64,000 nucleotides of DNA, taken from positions 62,001 through 126,000 of the forward strand of contig QPMI01000682.1 in assembly GCA_004431415.1 (NCBI GenBank). The letters are read 5' to 3'. This DNA comes from Cyanophora paradoxa. Its lineage: Eukaryota; Glaucocystophyceae; Cyanophorales; Cyanophoraceae. A program made the translations under genes and the position numbers. The notes under the pieces are model-generated. The model made no database searches, was not told the DNA's origin, and was given only the letters and a program-made list of their open reading frames with translations. This document shows positions 38,938 to 48,017 of the stretch, piece after piece; the first letter of the stretch is position 1, and every line of letters begins with the position of its first letter.

Positions 38938-39957
38938 ATGACCACTCAAATAGCTGTCCCTGTTTTCTGTTATGCAGCGCCAAAATTGCATCAACTAAAC
39001 CATACAGTAACAGATGCTACCCCAGGTTTCATTTGCACAGAGACCATAGGAGCCGATTCATTCTCTCAACATTCTGTGATCAGATGCAAAGAAATTCGAT
39101 GTGATCGAAATGGAGGGAGGGTGAGAACCACAGGTTTAATAGTTTCAAACAAGAACCAAGTTCAATCAGGTCAGATTGTATCAGATTCAGCAATTTATGA
39201 TGATGTGGGAGGGTTCACCACACCAAAGATTGTTACTTTTGACAACACCGTCAATAACTCAGCTCTTGTAGTAAAAAGTGGAGGCGCTTATATTGGAGAT
39301 GGGGCAATGATTGATGGAACCCTTACAACAAATCAAGTAAACATTACAGGAACAAGCACATTTACAGGTTTGGTTACAGCAAATGCTGGTATAAGTATTC
39401 CTAACTACACACAATCAATAATCACAGCATCTACTAAGGTTGTCTCTCCTGAAATTGATACAGGAGCCGATGTCAATTTTTTGTTAAAAAGAAATAGTAA
39501 CACTGTTGCTACTCTTGAAGCCGATAGTTTGACAGTAAATGCAGGATGCTATCTCAAAACATCACACCCACGATTTTCAGTTCAACTTGGATATGCTCAC
39601 ACTGCTACTTCTGCTGCTGCTCTGATAAACTGGGCAACAGTTCGGGTTAACAATACCAATGCATTTAGCACATCAACAGGAAGATTTACAGCACCTGTTG
39701 CAGGACACTATCGATTTTCAGTGTTCTCTTTTTCGACCACATCAGCTACTATCGAATTATTTATAAAAGTGAATGATGCAGATCCTGGGGGTTTAAGCAT
39801 TTCCCAAATCCACAGCAGCACACACACCAATAAAGCATTGTGTTTCTCTTGCATTCTAAATCTTGCTCAAAATGAGTATGTGACACTGGTCACAAGCGCT
39901 TCTGGTTCATATTCAAGTATAACAGGTTTTTCGGGTGAATTGATTAGCATCGTTTAA
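38938..39957 (+). CDS. Short fibre with C1q-like head, type 2, 339 aa (C)
   Basis: Tandem paralogue of the preceding gene: same base module ('RCKEIRCDRNGGRVRTTGL', 'SGGAYIGDGAMIDG') and a C1q-like end ('GRFTAPVAGHYRFSVFSF', 'LNLAQNEYVTLV', 'GFSGELISIV'). Starts 22 bases after the stop of type 1. The orthologue in D (58362-59594) is interrupted by foreign DNA. Confidence 0.75.
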   Translation: MTTQIAVPVFCYAAPKLHQLNHTVTDATPGFICTETIGADSFSQHSVIRCKEIRCDRNGGRVRTTGLIVSNKNQVQSGQIVSDSAIYDDVGGFTTPKIVTFDNTVNNSALVVKSGGAYIGDGAMIDGTLTTNQVNITGTSTFTGLVTANAGISIPNYTQSIITASTKVVSPEIDTGADVNFLLKRNSNTVATLEADSLTVNAGCYLKTSHPRFSVQLGYAHTATSAAALINWATVRVNNTNAFSTSTGRFTAPVAGHYRFSVFSFSTTSATIELFIKVNDADPGGLSISQIHSSTHTNKALCFSCILNLAQNEYVTLVTSASGSYSSITGFSGELISIV

Positions 39958-39979
39958 TTTTCTTGTAGTAGATTAAGGA

Positions 39980-40243
39980 ATGTCGAATATCTACCAAGTC
40001 ATTCTCTCAGATACTGAAAATTTGGGAATGGAATATTGCTCTGCTTCTGTTCAGGATTGGATTGATAATGCTGCCCACAACAGAGCAAGAATTGCAATTG
40101 ATGAGATTGTTCAGAAAGAGATTCAATCTTGCATCTCAGGTGCAGTTCAGATACCAACCTCAAAGGAAGCCATTGTATTACAGGCATTCCAAAGGGGAAC
40201 TGTTAAACGCGCTATTGAGTATAACAATGTCACAGAAGAGTAG
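39980..40243 (+). CDS. Small helical protein, 87 aa (C)
   Basis: Starts 'MSNIYQVILSDTENLGMEY' and contains 'WIDNAAHNRARIAIDEIVQKE'. Nearly identical to 59616-59879 of D; A has a different small protein in this place. Lies between fibre genes, 22 bases after the previous stop. Possibly a fibre assembly factor; unknown. Confidence 0.65.
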   Translation: MSNIYQVILSDTENLGMEYCSASVQDWIDNAAHNRARIAIDEIVQKEIQSCISGAVQIPTSKEAIVLQAFQRGTVKRAIEYNNVTEE

Positions 40244-40281
40244 TGAACATTATTTTTCTTTCCTTCTTAGTAAAAGAAGCA

Positions 40282-41136
40282 ATGGGTGAATATAATCGAG
40301 TTCAACTTCCCATATATTCCCTTGGATCCCCAGCAATGCACTTTCGCCAGCATGAAGTGAATGATGAAGTTCGTGGTTTAGAATCCACAGAGAGACCCAA
40401 TTCCAATGGTAACTCCTTTGATAAAAATTCGATTATTCGAGTTAAAGAACTGAGAGCTGATAAGAATTCTGGTGTAGTCAAAACCACTCGACTCCTTGTC
40501 TCAAATGCGAATTTCTTCCAACCTACTAATGGAGGTCCTGATGCTTACAGTGTTGATCTGAAAGCCCTCGATTTCGATAAAAACACTGCTGCTGTAACTG
40601 TGAGATCAGGAGGAGCATTTATTGGGGGTGGCTGTCGAATTTCAGGTCAACTTTCATCCTCAATTTCGTATAATGATGTCCCGGATACTCTTGAACAAAA
40701 TGTAGAGAATCCCCAACGAATACGTTTCTATACACCAGTTGCACAGCAACCTTTTCTACATTTCTATGTTGCTTCCTCTGTCACTCTTGAAAATTCGGAA
40801 TTGGTTATTATAACAGGAACTGATCGAGTAAGAAGAAATATTCCGCTTCCCACAGCAATGCTATCTATGTGCAGAGCAAACAACAATCAAACAGGTCATA
40901 ATTAGCTATTCTTTGTTCAAGCATCAAACCATTTCGGTCGAGGATATTGTGTTTATAACAATTTGACATTTACCTATGATTTGTTTGTAACTGAGGTTGG
41001 AGTTTACAATACTATGATTATGGGACTGAGGACAGATATAGCAGCTGTTTCGGCACTTCGAGGGGTAAACGTTGCAGATATCTTCACAACAGGGTTTTAC
41101 CAGGAACCAGATGTGATTGATGACCCAACCCCATAA
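40282..41136 (+). pseudogene. Fibre-family protein 'MGEYNRVQLP' type with nonsense codon (C)
   Basis: Collinear with the intact 281-aa gene of D (59918-60763). An in-frame TAG at 40903-40905 follows 'NNNQTGHN'. The same frame stays open after it to 41136 and still matches D ('YCVYNN', 'YQEPDVIDDPTP'). A truncated 207-aa product or stop readthrough is possible. Start fixed by the conserved leader at 40253-40280. Confidence 0.8.
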
Positions 41137-41159
41137 ATTATATATCACTTTAATGTAAA

Positions 41160-41990
41160 ATGGCTGCCCCAATACCAGAACGAATTATTACACCCCAACT
41201 ATCATTAGCAGCACCTGCGAATCACGTTTTGCAGCATGCTACCTTTGATGATGTAGAAGGTCTCCAATCGACAGAAGTACAACCTACCATGAATACATTC
41301 GGTTCCACCCATAAACTGAGATTGCAGGAACTCAGATGTGATAAAAATAATGGTATAGTTAAGACAACGAAACTCCTTGTCACCAATGCAAACTTTTCTG
41401 CCCATTATGGAGACCCAGACAGTTATGGTGATCCTCTTTCTACTTACTCTTTTGAATCTCGGTCGGGAGCTATTAACTGCAAAACGGGGGGAGCATATAT
41501 TGGTGATGGTCTTCGGATTGGTGGAGCTGTTGGTGCACCTCTTTTCGTAAATGATCAACCCAATCCCATTGATCCCAACACCAGAATTCGCACCTATGTC
41601 CCCAGTATGAATGCACCATATATTATCAAGATCTTCCCAATTGTTGTGAATGAGCAGACATCAGTAGTTGATTCTCTTGTTGAGATTGGTGACCACTACA
41701 AGGTGGTTGTCGATATTCCACCAGATGTTTATGCTGTCTGTCAAGTAGAGGGTGGAACCCCAAATATTGCAGTTGTGATCACGCCATATGACAATTTCGG
41801 AATTGCTTATCATGGAGTGAATTTCGGTCTTGAAGATTACCAGTTTTTGGTGAGAGCCACCAGGTTTGGTATCTACAAATGCATTCTCTATGCTGAGAGA
41901 ACCGATGCTATTGCAAAACAGAATACATATGCAGAATATTACGGCACAAATCGCTACTTCCCCATTTTCGGGCAGGATACTGCTCCATAG
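41160..41990 (+). CDS. Fibre-family protein, 'LSLAAPANHVLQH' type, 276 aa (C)
   Basis: Same base module as the other short fibres ('LRLQELRCDKNNGIVKTTKL', 'TGGAYIGDGLRIGG'), followed by a type-specific half ending 'FPIFGQDTAP'. Almost identical to 60787-61620 of D. Intact. No enzymatic motif. Likely a virion surface protein. Confidence 0.72.
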   Translation: MAAPIPERIITPQLSLAAPANHVLQHATFDDVEGLQSTEVQPTMNTFGSTHKLRLQELRCDKNNGIVKTTKLLVTNANFSAHYGDPDSYGDPLSTYSFESRSGAINCKTGGAYIGDGLRIGGAVGAPLFVNDQPNPIDPNTRIRTYVPSMNAPYIIKIFPIVVNEQTSVVDSLVEIGDHYKVVVDIPPDVYAVCQVEGGTPNIAVVITPYDNFGIAYHGVNFGLEDYQFLVRATRFGIYKCILYAERTDAIAKQNTYAEYYGTNRYFPIFGQDTAP

Positions 41991-42000
41991 AAATCTCAGG

Positions 42001-42011
42001 TATATATAGAG
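42001..42011 (+). promoter_or_regulatory. TATATATAGAG box before DUF723-like gene (C)
   Basis: Same 11-bp motif as at 8699-8709 and 61631-61641; it lies 6 bases before the ATG at 42018. Confidence 0.55.
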
Positions 42012-42017
42012 AGAGGG

Positions 42018-42290
42018 ATGGATGATAAAACAAAGAAATTCATAGAATCTGCAATGATGGTTCATGGTGATGCTAAATTCGATTATAGTGAGACAGTCTA
42101 TAAGAAAGCACAAGAGAAGGTCTCTGTTAGATGCCTTAAATGCAACAAGATCCTGCAAACCTACCCGTTTAATCATGTAAGGGGAAGTGGATGCAGAGAG
42201 TGCAACAAGAAATCCTCTCATGCATATAGAAAAAAGACGACATCAGGAATTGTGATAGATGATAAACCAGTGGTACTGTACTTTGATTAG
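42018..42290 (+). CDS. DUF723-like small zinc-ribbon protein, 90 aa (C)
   Basis: 'KFIESAMMVHGDAKFDY', then 'VRCLKCNKIL' and 'GSGCRECNKK'. The four Cys of the zinc ribbon are kept in all three elements. Followed by a 186-bp gap whose minus strand has an ORF starting 'MRTILARVLPYELVDIILL' (42436 leftward) with an F-box-like start; I do not call it as a gene. Confidence 0.7.
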   Translation: MDDKTKKFIESAMMVHGDAKFDYSETVYKKAQEKVSVRCLKCNKILQTYPFNHVRGSGCRECNKKSSHAYRKKTTSGIVIDDKPVVLYFD

Positions 42291-42476
42291 ATCTTTGAGA
42301 GAGAGATGAGGATCTTGCCCCATTTTCCCTTTGTGATTATGCATGTATCAAAACAGTTTGGACAGGTCTTATGGTAATGCAGCAGGATGATATCCACCAA
42401 CTCATAAGGTAGCACTCTTGCTAAGATGGTTCGCATTCTACCAATCGCGTTTTTAATTTTTCTAAATTATTCATAA

Positions 42477-42878
42477 ATGAATACTCATCGAGGTTTCCAT
42501 GTGATGCTGGATTACAAATTCAGAACCCAATTAGCAGTAGGAGTGGAAAACTTGGAGACAACAACCCGGTGGTTAATGCAGTTCTTACAAACTATTATTC
42601 AAGAGCAAGGTATTCGAGTAGTTCACAAGCATTGCGAGATTTTCGATGGTGGTATTTCTCCTCCTGGTTTTGCAATGGTTCTTCTGCTGGATGAGAGCCA
42701 TTGCACTGCTCATTGTTACTCAAATGAAGGTATGTTGGCGATTGATATATTCAGTTGTGGTTTAGAAGCAGAGAGAAAAACCACGAGAGTATCTCATGAG
42801 ATAGATGAGAGAATAACAGGTGTGTTTTCAGGGTTGGAGAAATCGGAGAAACATAGAGTATTGCGATTTCCGAGTTAG
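42477..42878 (+). CDS. S-adenosylmethionine decarboxylase-like enzyme, 133 aa (C)
   Basis: Resembles the small bacterial/archaeal AdoMetDC class, pyruvoyl enzymes that make the aminopropyl donor for spermidine. In the proenzyme the Ser of 'DESH' (S74) would become the pyruvoyl group. His79 and Cys94 lie 5 and 20 residues after it, the same spacing as the processing His and catalytic Cys of the characterised family (Ser63, His68, Cys83). 'HKHCEIFDGG' precedes the site, and 'LAIDIFSCG' follows. The gene is intact here, has a nonsense codon in A and is cut in D. Its last 32 codons lie inside the TIR. No other polyamine enzyme is visible, so host putrescine pathways would be needed. Some relatives act on other amino acids, so substrate is unproven. 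Confidence 0.8.
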   Translation: MNTHRGFHVMLDYKFRTQLAVGVENLETTTRWLMQFLQTIIQEQGIRVVHKHCEIFDGGISPPGFAMVLLLDESHCTAHCYSNEGMLAIDIFSCGLEAERKTTRVSHEIDERITGVFSGLEKSEKHRVLRFPS

Positions 42879-42927
42879 TTGACACTGAGAAATTCAGAAT
42901 TTCAGATGGTCTTACTGAAAATGGTGT

Positions 42928-43136
42928 AGTAGGCACTTTAAAAATCGAAGTAGGCACTTTTTAATTGAAGTTAGGCACTTTTAATTGACGTTAGGCACTT
43001 AGGCACCTTTTCTGGAAATTCTCTATAAAAAATAAAATCAACGTTTTGAAAAACACAAGTTGATGTATTTGGGACTTCTTTTTAATTCTCGATTAAGAAG
43101 TGCCTAACCGCCTAAACCGCCTACCAAAGATGCCTA
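42928..43136. repeat. Origin-like module of C, right TIR (AGGCAC/GTGCCT)
   Basis: Mirror image of 18111-18319: AGGCAC words at 42930-43006, AT core, then GTGCCT/GCCTA words to 43136. Confidence 0.75.
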
Positions 43137-43925
43137 CTTCGATTGATCGATCGGAGACCATGCAACTCTGTGACAATTTTTCGAAGAGAAAATGCCCATC
43201 CCCAATCTTCTCAATTGTTCAATTGGAGACCATTCAACTCTGTGACACTTTTTCGGTGCAAAAATGTACATCCACAATCTCATCGATTGTTTAATTGGAC
43301 ATAATGCAGTACCGATATATTCCAATAGAAAATCTCGCAATCTAATCGATTGTTTAATTGGAGATAATGCAACTCTGTGACACTTTTTCGGTGCAAAAAT
43401 GTACATCAGCAATCTCATCGATTGTTCAATTGGACATAATGCAGTACCGATATATTCCAATAGAAAATCTCGCAATCTAATCGATTGTTTAATTGGAGAT
43501 AATGCAACTCTGTGACACTTTTTCGGTGCAAATATGTACATCAGCAATCTCATCGATTGTTCAATTGGACACAATGCAACTCTGTGACACTTTTTGCGTT
43601 TTTTGATACAGAATGGGCGGTGGTCTTCTTCAATACCGATGAGATATATCGAGTTTATGCGAATTTATGCGAATTTATGCGAATTAATCGCGATTATATC
43701 GTTCTTTAAGTAGTTTAATGTTAATCAATCGAAGTTATATATGTAATCGACAAAGAACATAATCTATCGATATAATATCGATTGCATCTATCGAAGTTTA
43801 ATCGAAAATATGCATTTTGATTAACGCGTTTCCATTTTTTATACAAAGTTTGCATTATTTTATACAAAGTTTGCATAAAAAGTTTAAGAAATTAATCGAA
43901 AAATATGTATTTTAGTATTAAATTA

Positions 43926-44020
43926 ACACATATTGAAAAACGAATTTAAATCCAGAGTGAATCGAGATCGCGAAGCGATCGAGATGAACGAGGGATTTAA
44001 ATTCGTTTTTCAATATGTGT
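43926..44020. repeat. T-shaped terminal palindrome of C, right
   Basis: Reverse complement of 17227-17321, with the same 28-bp arms and inner hairpin. It ends ATGTGT at 44020. Confidence 0.92.
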
Positions 44021-44026
44021 AATGGT
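44021..44026. repeat. Target-site duplication, right copy (aatggt)
   Basis: Second copy of the hexamer at 17221-17226. From here the sequence continues into the 3' end of the MCP gene of B. Confidence 0.92.
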
Positions 44027-44027
44027 T

Positions 44028-45398
44028 TTACAGATTGATTCGCCTCAGGCCGTCCTTATCGACTATAATGAAACTGTGCATGAGAGCACGAACATTAACA
44101 GTGATTGTCTGGTCAGAAGGCATGTATAGAGTGAGGAAAGAGGAGGAGGAGTTCGTGAGATCAACATAGCCAGACTGGGCAATGTTGCGAATCGCTTTCT
44201 CTCCATCAACACAGAATGGTAGACCACTGAGGACATATTTGTCTGCAACCTTGTCCATATTCGAGCACTTGAAGGCATCCGCAATTAATTCGGCACCTTT
44301 GAGGAGAGGAATTGGCTCAGTAGCATAGAGACGTTGACCATTAATTTCAACAGTGAAAGTGATGTCTTTTGAGTTAGCATGCGTTTTTAGGACACTGTGG
44401 GAACCATTGAAACCATCAATACCTGCGGCATCACGAACTGAAACAAGAAGACCATAGACAAGACCAGAGATCTGTGACAGGTTAATACGATTTGGTTGAG
44501 CATTTCCTTTTGCAGCAAAATTGACACTGTCAACAAAACCAATATCCAGAGCAGGAATAGCCATACCAGTGGTCTTCACCTTCTCAATGACAGTAGCAAA
44601 CAGTTCATCAGAAACATTAATAGCATGCATGTAAAGACGAGGAGAAGTGACTTTAATTTCGGGGGTTGTTGTTGCACCAATTCCAAAAGTGGTGATTTGT
44701 TGACCAACATGGGCAAGAGTAGCATTAGCAGTAGCACCAAGTCCATCATCCTCTGTCTTATCAGCAGCTGTTCCACCAACAACAGGGAGAGAGCGACCAC
44801 CATAAGAAGTCTCAACATAACCCTTTCCAGCATCCTTGAACCAGACAGTAACAACCATTTCACCAGATAAAGCACCAAGGGGAAGATATTGATTTAGCCA
44901 AGGCACTGGGATTTCAACGAAAAATGAGCCACCAAGTCGGTTGGTTCCATGAGCAGGGATACCATGAACCATGCCCATTGAGCGTTTCTTTTTAGCTAGT
45001 TGATCCTCCGAATAATAGACCAGGGGGAAATGAGCAAGGAAATCAGAAGGGATGTGGTAGGTGTAAGATCCATAGGTAATTTCAAGTCGCTGAACTAAAG
45101 CACCAACTGGGCGAGTGTATCCATTGCGAACTAGATCTTCACCAGCAAAAGTGACAGCTGGAAGGTCAAACGCAAGTTCGAGTTTTCCACAGAAATTGTA
45201 GCGAGGGAGCTTGAAAGAAATGCGATTTCCAGCATTATTCTCGAAAGTGTTGCTTGGGTTCACAACAACAAGAACTGGCTTCGACTTGGATTCAAGACCA
45301 AGCATGAGAGAGTTGTCCAAGAAGAACGCCTTGGCTTCTTCCGGGGTTGTTAGAGCTTCTTTCAGAGAAAGACGTTGGAGGGTCGAAGTAATATCCAT
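44028..45398 (-). CDS. Major capsid protein, 456 aa (B, intact)
   Basis: The only uninterrupted MCP copy in the window. It begins 'MDITSTLQRLSLKEAL', has 'RISFKLPRYNFCGKLELAF' near residues 57-75 and ends 'KDGLRRINL'. Length, predicted all-beta character and position beside ATPase and minor capsid genes fit a double-jelly-roll capsid protein of the Polinton/PLV class. The fold is inferred, not shown. The stop lies two codons from the target site of C. Copies: 20785-22155 (C, frameshifted) and 48691-49377 (D, truncated). Confidence 0.82.
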   Translation of the reverse strand: MDITSTLQRLSLKEALTTPEEAKAFFLDNSLMLGLESKSKPVLVVVNPSNTFENNAGNRISFKLPRYNFCGKLELAFDLPAVTFAGEDLVRNGYTRPVGALVQRLEITYGSYTYHIPSDFLAHFPLVYYSEDQLAKKKRSMGMVHGIPAHGTNRLGGSFFVEIPVPWLNQYLPLGALSGEMVVTVWFKDAGKGYVETSYGGRSLPVVGGTAADKTEDDGLGATANATLAHVGQQITTFGIGATTTPEIKVTSPRLYMHAINVSDELFATVIEKVKTTGMAIPALDIGFVDSVNFAAKGNAQPNRINLSQISGLVYGLLVSVRDAAGIDGFNGSHSVLKTHANSKDITFTVEINGQRLYATEPIPLLKGAELIADAFKCSNMDKVADKYVLSGLPFCVDGEKAIRNIAQSGYVDLTNSSSSFLTLYMPSDQTITVNVRALMHSFIIVDKDGLRRINL

Positions 45399-45451
45399 GA
45401 TTATCTCTTTTATTATACTGCAACATAAAAATTCACCAATGATCCTTGATT

Positions 45452-46462
45452 TTACGCAAAATTCGCAATTACAGGATAAGATGGATGGGTTTCCGCCATT
45501 CTCCTCTTGAAGTATTCGTACACAGGATCACCAGCAGGTTCATCACCATATCGAATTTCGAAGGTGAGGTGCACAGGTTGACCCTCGAAATCAATTGGTT
45601 CATTAACTGCATTCACAATGTCAACCGAAAATGTGGAAAGTCCCAGATTCTTGTTATAGTATTTATAAATCGGATGGGCTTCTGTCGAATTATAAACGAC
45701 ATGCTCACCATAATCTTTATCAGGAACCACGATTTTGTGGAAATATCCAGTGAGGAGACCATCACCACATTGCACAAGATCACCCAGCTCCTTTACTCTC
45801 ACAAATAGGACACTATCCCTGGTCTTCTCGGGTTCAAATGAAGATATAATACCATGCACCATCGACCCAGTGAAGATACCATCAGTAAGAGTATTGTACA
45901 CCTGTGATTGGATTGGTGTGTTACCATATCTCCCAGGATCAAGACCAAGCAGTCGAGCAGAACTCAAAAACCTCTGAATCTGTGCCTGGGTTGGGTTAAT
46001 TGCGGTTGAGAAAGCCAGGTAAAACGGTATGGTGGAATGGAATATTACTCGTTTCAGTGTATCATCCCATTTGCAACGAATAGCTACTGCTGGTTCTCTC
46101 AATGCAAGTTTGGAGTTAATTACATTCACCAGTTGTTGGTGGTTTTGAATGGGTGTGCTGCGACTTATCACAATGTGTTTCCATGATTCATAATCAGCAG
46201 CAGGTCGATCAGTTGGAATACCAGTGCTTCCTGCACCAGAAAGATATTCAGACCAATAAAGGTAGAATGCATTATCTATTGTCACATCTCCTACTTTGGT
46301 TTCACCACTCACCATGGGGATGCTGTTATAGAATTCTGCTGAGACCAGTCTTACTGCTCTTACAAATTCATATGTGCTGGGGAGGCGAGCAATAAAACTC
46401 GAAGTAGGTCCATCTCCCGAAATTGTATTGAAAGAGCTCACTTCAATGTAATCCACAGGCAT
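45452..46462 (-). CDS. Minor capsid protein 1, 336 aa (B, intact)
   Basis: Full-length reference for the broken copy in C. Starts 'MPVDYIEVSSFNTISG' and includes 'RAVRLVSAEFYNSIP', a pattern also found in minor capsid 2 ('VLYAEIPNSIYN'), so the two are probably distant paralogues. Ends 'HPSYPVIANFA'. The MCP gene follows after 53 bp on the same strand. A structural role at the vertex or capsid base is inferred. Confidence 0.8.
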   Translation of the reverse strand: MPVDYIEVSSFNTISGDGPTSSFIARLPSTYEFVRAVRLVSAEFYNSIPMVSGETKVGDVTIDNAFYLYWSEYLSGAGSTGIPTDRPAADYESWKHIVISRSTPIQNHQQLVNVINSKLALREPAVAIRCKWDDTLKRVIFHSTIPFYLAFSTAINPTQAQIQRFLSSARLLGLDPGRYGNTPIQSQVYNTLTDGIFTGSMVHGIISSFEPEKTRDSVLFVRVKELGDLVQCGDGLLTGYFHKIVVPDKDYGEHVVYNSTEAHPIYKYYNKNLGLSTFSVDIVNAVNEPIDFEGQPVHLTFEIRYGDEPAGDPVYEYFKRRMAETHPSYPVIANFA

Positions 46463-46490
46463 CTTCTTTTATCTATAAACATATATTAAA

Positions 46491-47419
46491 ATGATTCGGC
46501 TGGTCAATATAGATAGCAGAGACCGATCAGATGGACAAATAGAAAACTCCTACAAAGTTTCACTCACAACCCAGTGACCAAACCAAGAGAATGTCGAGTT
46601 TTGTATGCAGAGATCCCAACAGCATCTATAACTCCATTGGAACAGACCACCTTCTTGTCAGATTCTACTACCAAGGCATCTCTGAAACCAAGCAGGTCTT
46701 CCTTCTCCCAAGTGGTTACATAAATCAAGGTCATTTCGGGGTCACCACTCCATATAATTATGGTCTGAATTTCACATTTACTGGAGCAACAATCTCACAT
46801 ATGCATTCAAGGTCTACTACAACCCTACCTCCTACAAATTGGAGTTTTACAGTAATGTTCAATTCGATATGGTTGCATCTACACAGAGATTGGGTAAACT
46901 TCTTGGTGTGAGTTCAGTGGAGTGGGTGGCTTCCACTGAACAGATTTACGATTTCCCAGAGTCTGCAAGGTCTTTATATGCCCCGAGAATTTCCTTTATT
47001 TCGCAGGAATACCAATCACCCCAAACCATCCCCAATGGGGAATCACATTCACAGGATATGAATTCGAGGCATCTCGCTTAAACTACAAGTTAGAAGCTTC
47101 CAAGATGACAGATATGAATGCAGAACAGTATTTATACATGCACATTAAAGAACTCTCCCCATTTGCTACAAACCACAATAATGTCCCACAATCTCAACCA
47201 CAGAATCAAGGAGCGATTCTCAGATTGCAATTAAGTAAAGATATTGGACAGTATGTTTATCACAGTGGAGAGCACAGTGAATACATAAAAATAACCGATC
47301 GAAACCTTGTGATTAGAGAGTTAACAGTTGAGTTTCGCGATTATTATGGTGATCTTGTAGATATGAATGGAATTGACAACTCATTCCAGTTAGAGTTCTT
47401 GGCTATTGGTAATGATTAA
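46491..47419 (+). pseudogene. Minor capsid protein 2, several frameshifts (B)
   Basis: Same protein as 18761-19692 of C. Single-base losses in C or G runs near 46571, 46617 and 46785 are private to B, whereas C reads through there. The break at the C4 run 46981-46984 is shared with C. The 3' part 'MTDMNAEQYLYMHIKEL' to 'FLAIGND' is open. Compare the intact 310-aa gene of D. Confidence 0.78.
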
Positions 47420-47705
47420 ACCGATCCTGATAGAAGAACTCCCCATCTGTCTCGAAAATATTAAGAATGGGACTCTTTCGATCTTCTGTATACCATCGGC
47501 GAATTGTCTTATCCCATTTAGCACCATTCTTTTTCAAGAATCTACAAAGAGTTGATCTCCTTGTAATTCGCAATCCCATCTCTTGAAAGATCTCATAATG
47601 ATCTTGTATTCTTTTCACAATCAAGATGTAAGTCCCATGGAAATTGTGATATTGCTGGTTAATCGGCATGTTTCCTTTACAGCATGATGGGAAATCGTTT
47701 GTCAT
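47403..47705 (-). CDS. Small basic protein next to terminal region, 100 aa (B)
   Basis: Counterpart of 18476-18790 in C, identical until a G run, after which B reads 'GEFFYQDRFNHYQ' and C reads a different tail. The ending in B shows a regular polar/aromatic pattern and may be the native one. Convergent with minor capsid 2. Confidence 0.55.
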   Translation of the reverse strand: MTNDFPSCCKGNMPINQQYHNFHGTYILIVKRIQDHYEIFQEMGLRITRRSTLCRFLKKNGAKWDKTIRRWYTEDRKSPILNIFETDGEFFYQDRFNHYQ

Positions 47706-47869
47706 TTTTTGGCGAAACGAGAGTATCTCATGAGATAGATGAGAGAATAACAGGTGTGTTTTCAGGGTTGGAGAAATCGGAGAAACATAGAGTATTGCGA
47801 TTTCCGAGTTACTTGACACTGAGAAATTCAGAATTTCAGATGGTCTTACTGAAAATGGTCAGATAATCG

Positions 47870-48017
47870 GGTGTGACACCTATTTAATTGACTGTGACGC
47901 CTCTTTAATTGACTGTGACGCCTGTGACGCCTGTGACGCCTACTTTCAAACTTTCTAAAATTTTCAAAAATGACAGACTTCTGAAAACAGCCGTCACAGC
48001 CGTCACAGGCGTCACAC
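47870..48017. repeat. Origin-like module 1 of B (TGTGACGCC)
   Basis: Six TGTGAC(G/A)CC words (47871-47940), an AT-rich core 'actttcaaactttctaaaat', then inverted CGTCACA words (47992-48017). Confidence 0.78.

Larger units (their letters stand above)
17227..44020. mobile_element. Element C: complete 26.8-kb Polinton-like virus
   Basis: Bounded by identical-length inverted repeats (17227-18464 and 42783-44020) and a 6-bp target duplication, with a full set of capsid, packaging, replication, integrase and fibre genes. It was inserted between the ATPase and MCP genes of B. Six-bp duplications are the Polinton rule and fit the rve integrase at 31054-32454. Damage inside C: frameshifts in minor capsid 1, MCP, minor capsid 2 and the long fibre; a deletion plus duplication in PolB; and a nonsense codon in one fibre-family gene. 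Confidence 0.93.
42783..44020. repeat. Right terminal inverted repeat of C (1,238 bp)
   Basis: Mirror of 17227-18464, the same length to the base. The inner boundary falls inside the AdoMetDC-like gene, where 'acgagagtatctcatgagat' matches the left repeat and the next bases outward from it differ. Confidence 0.93.
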
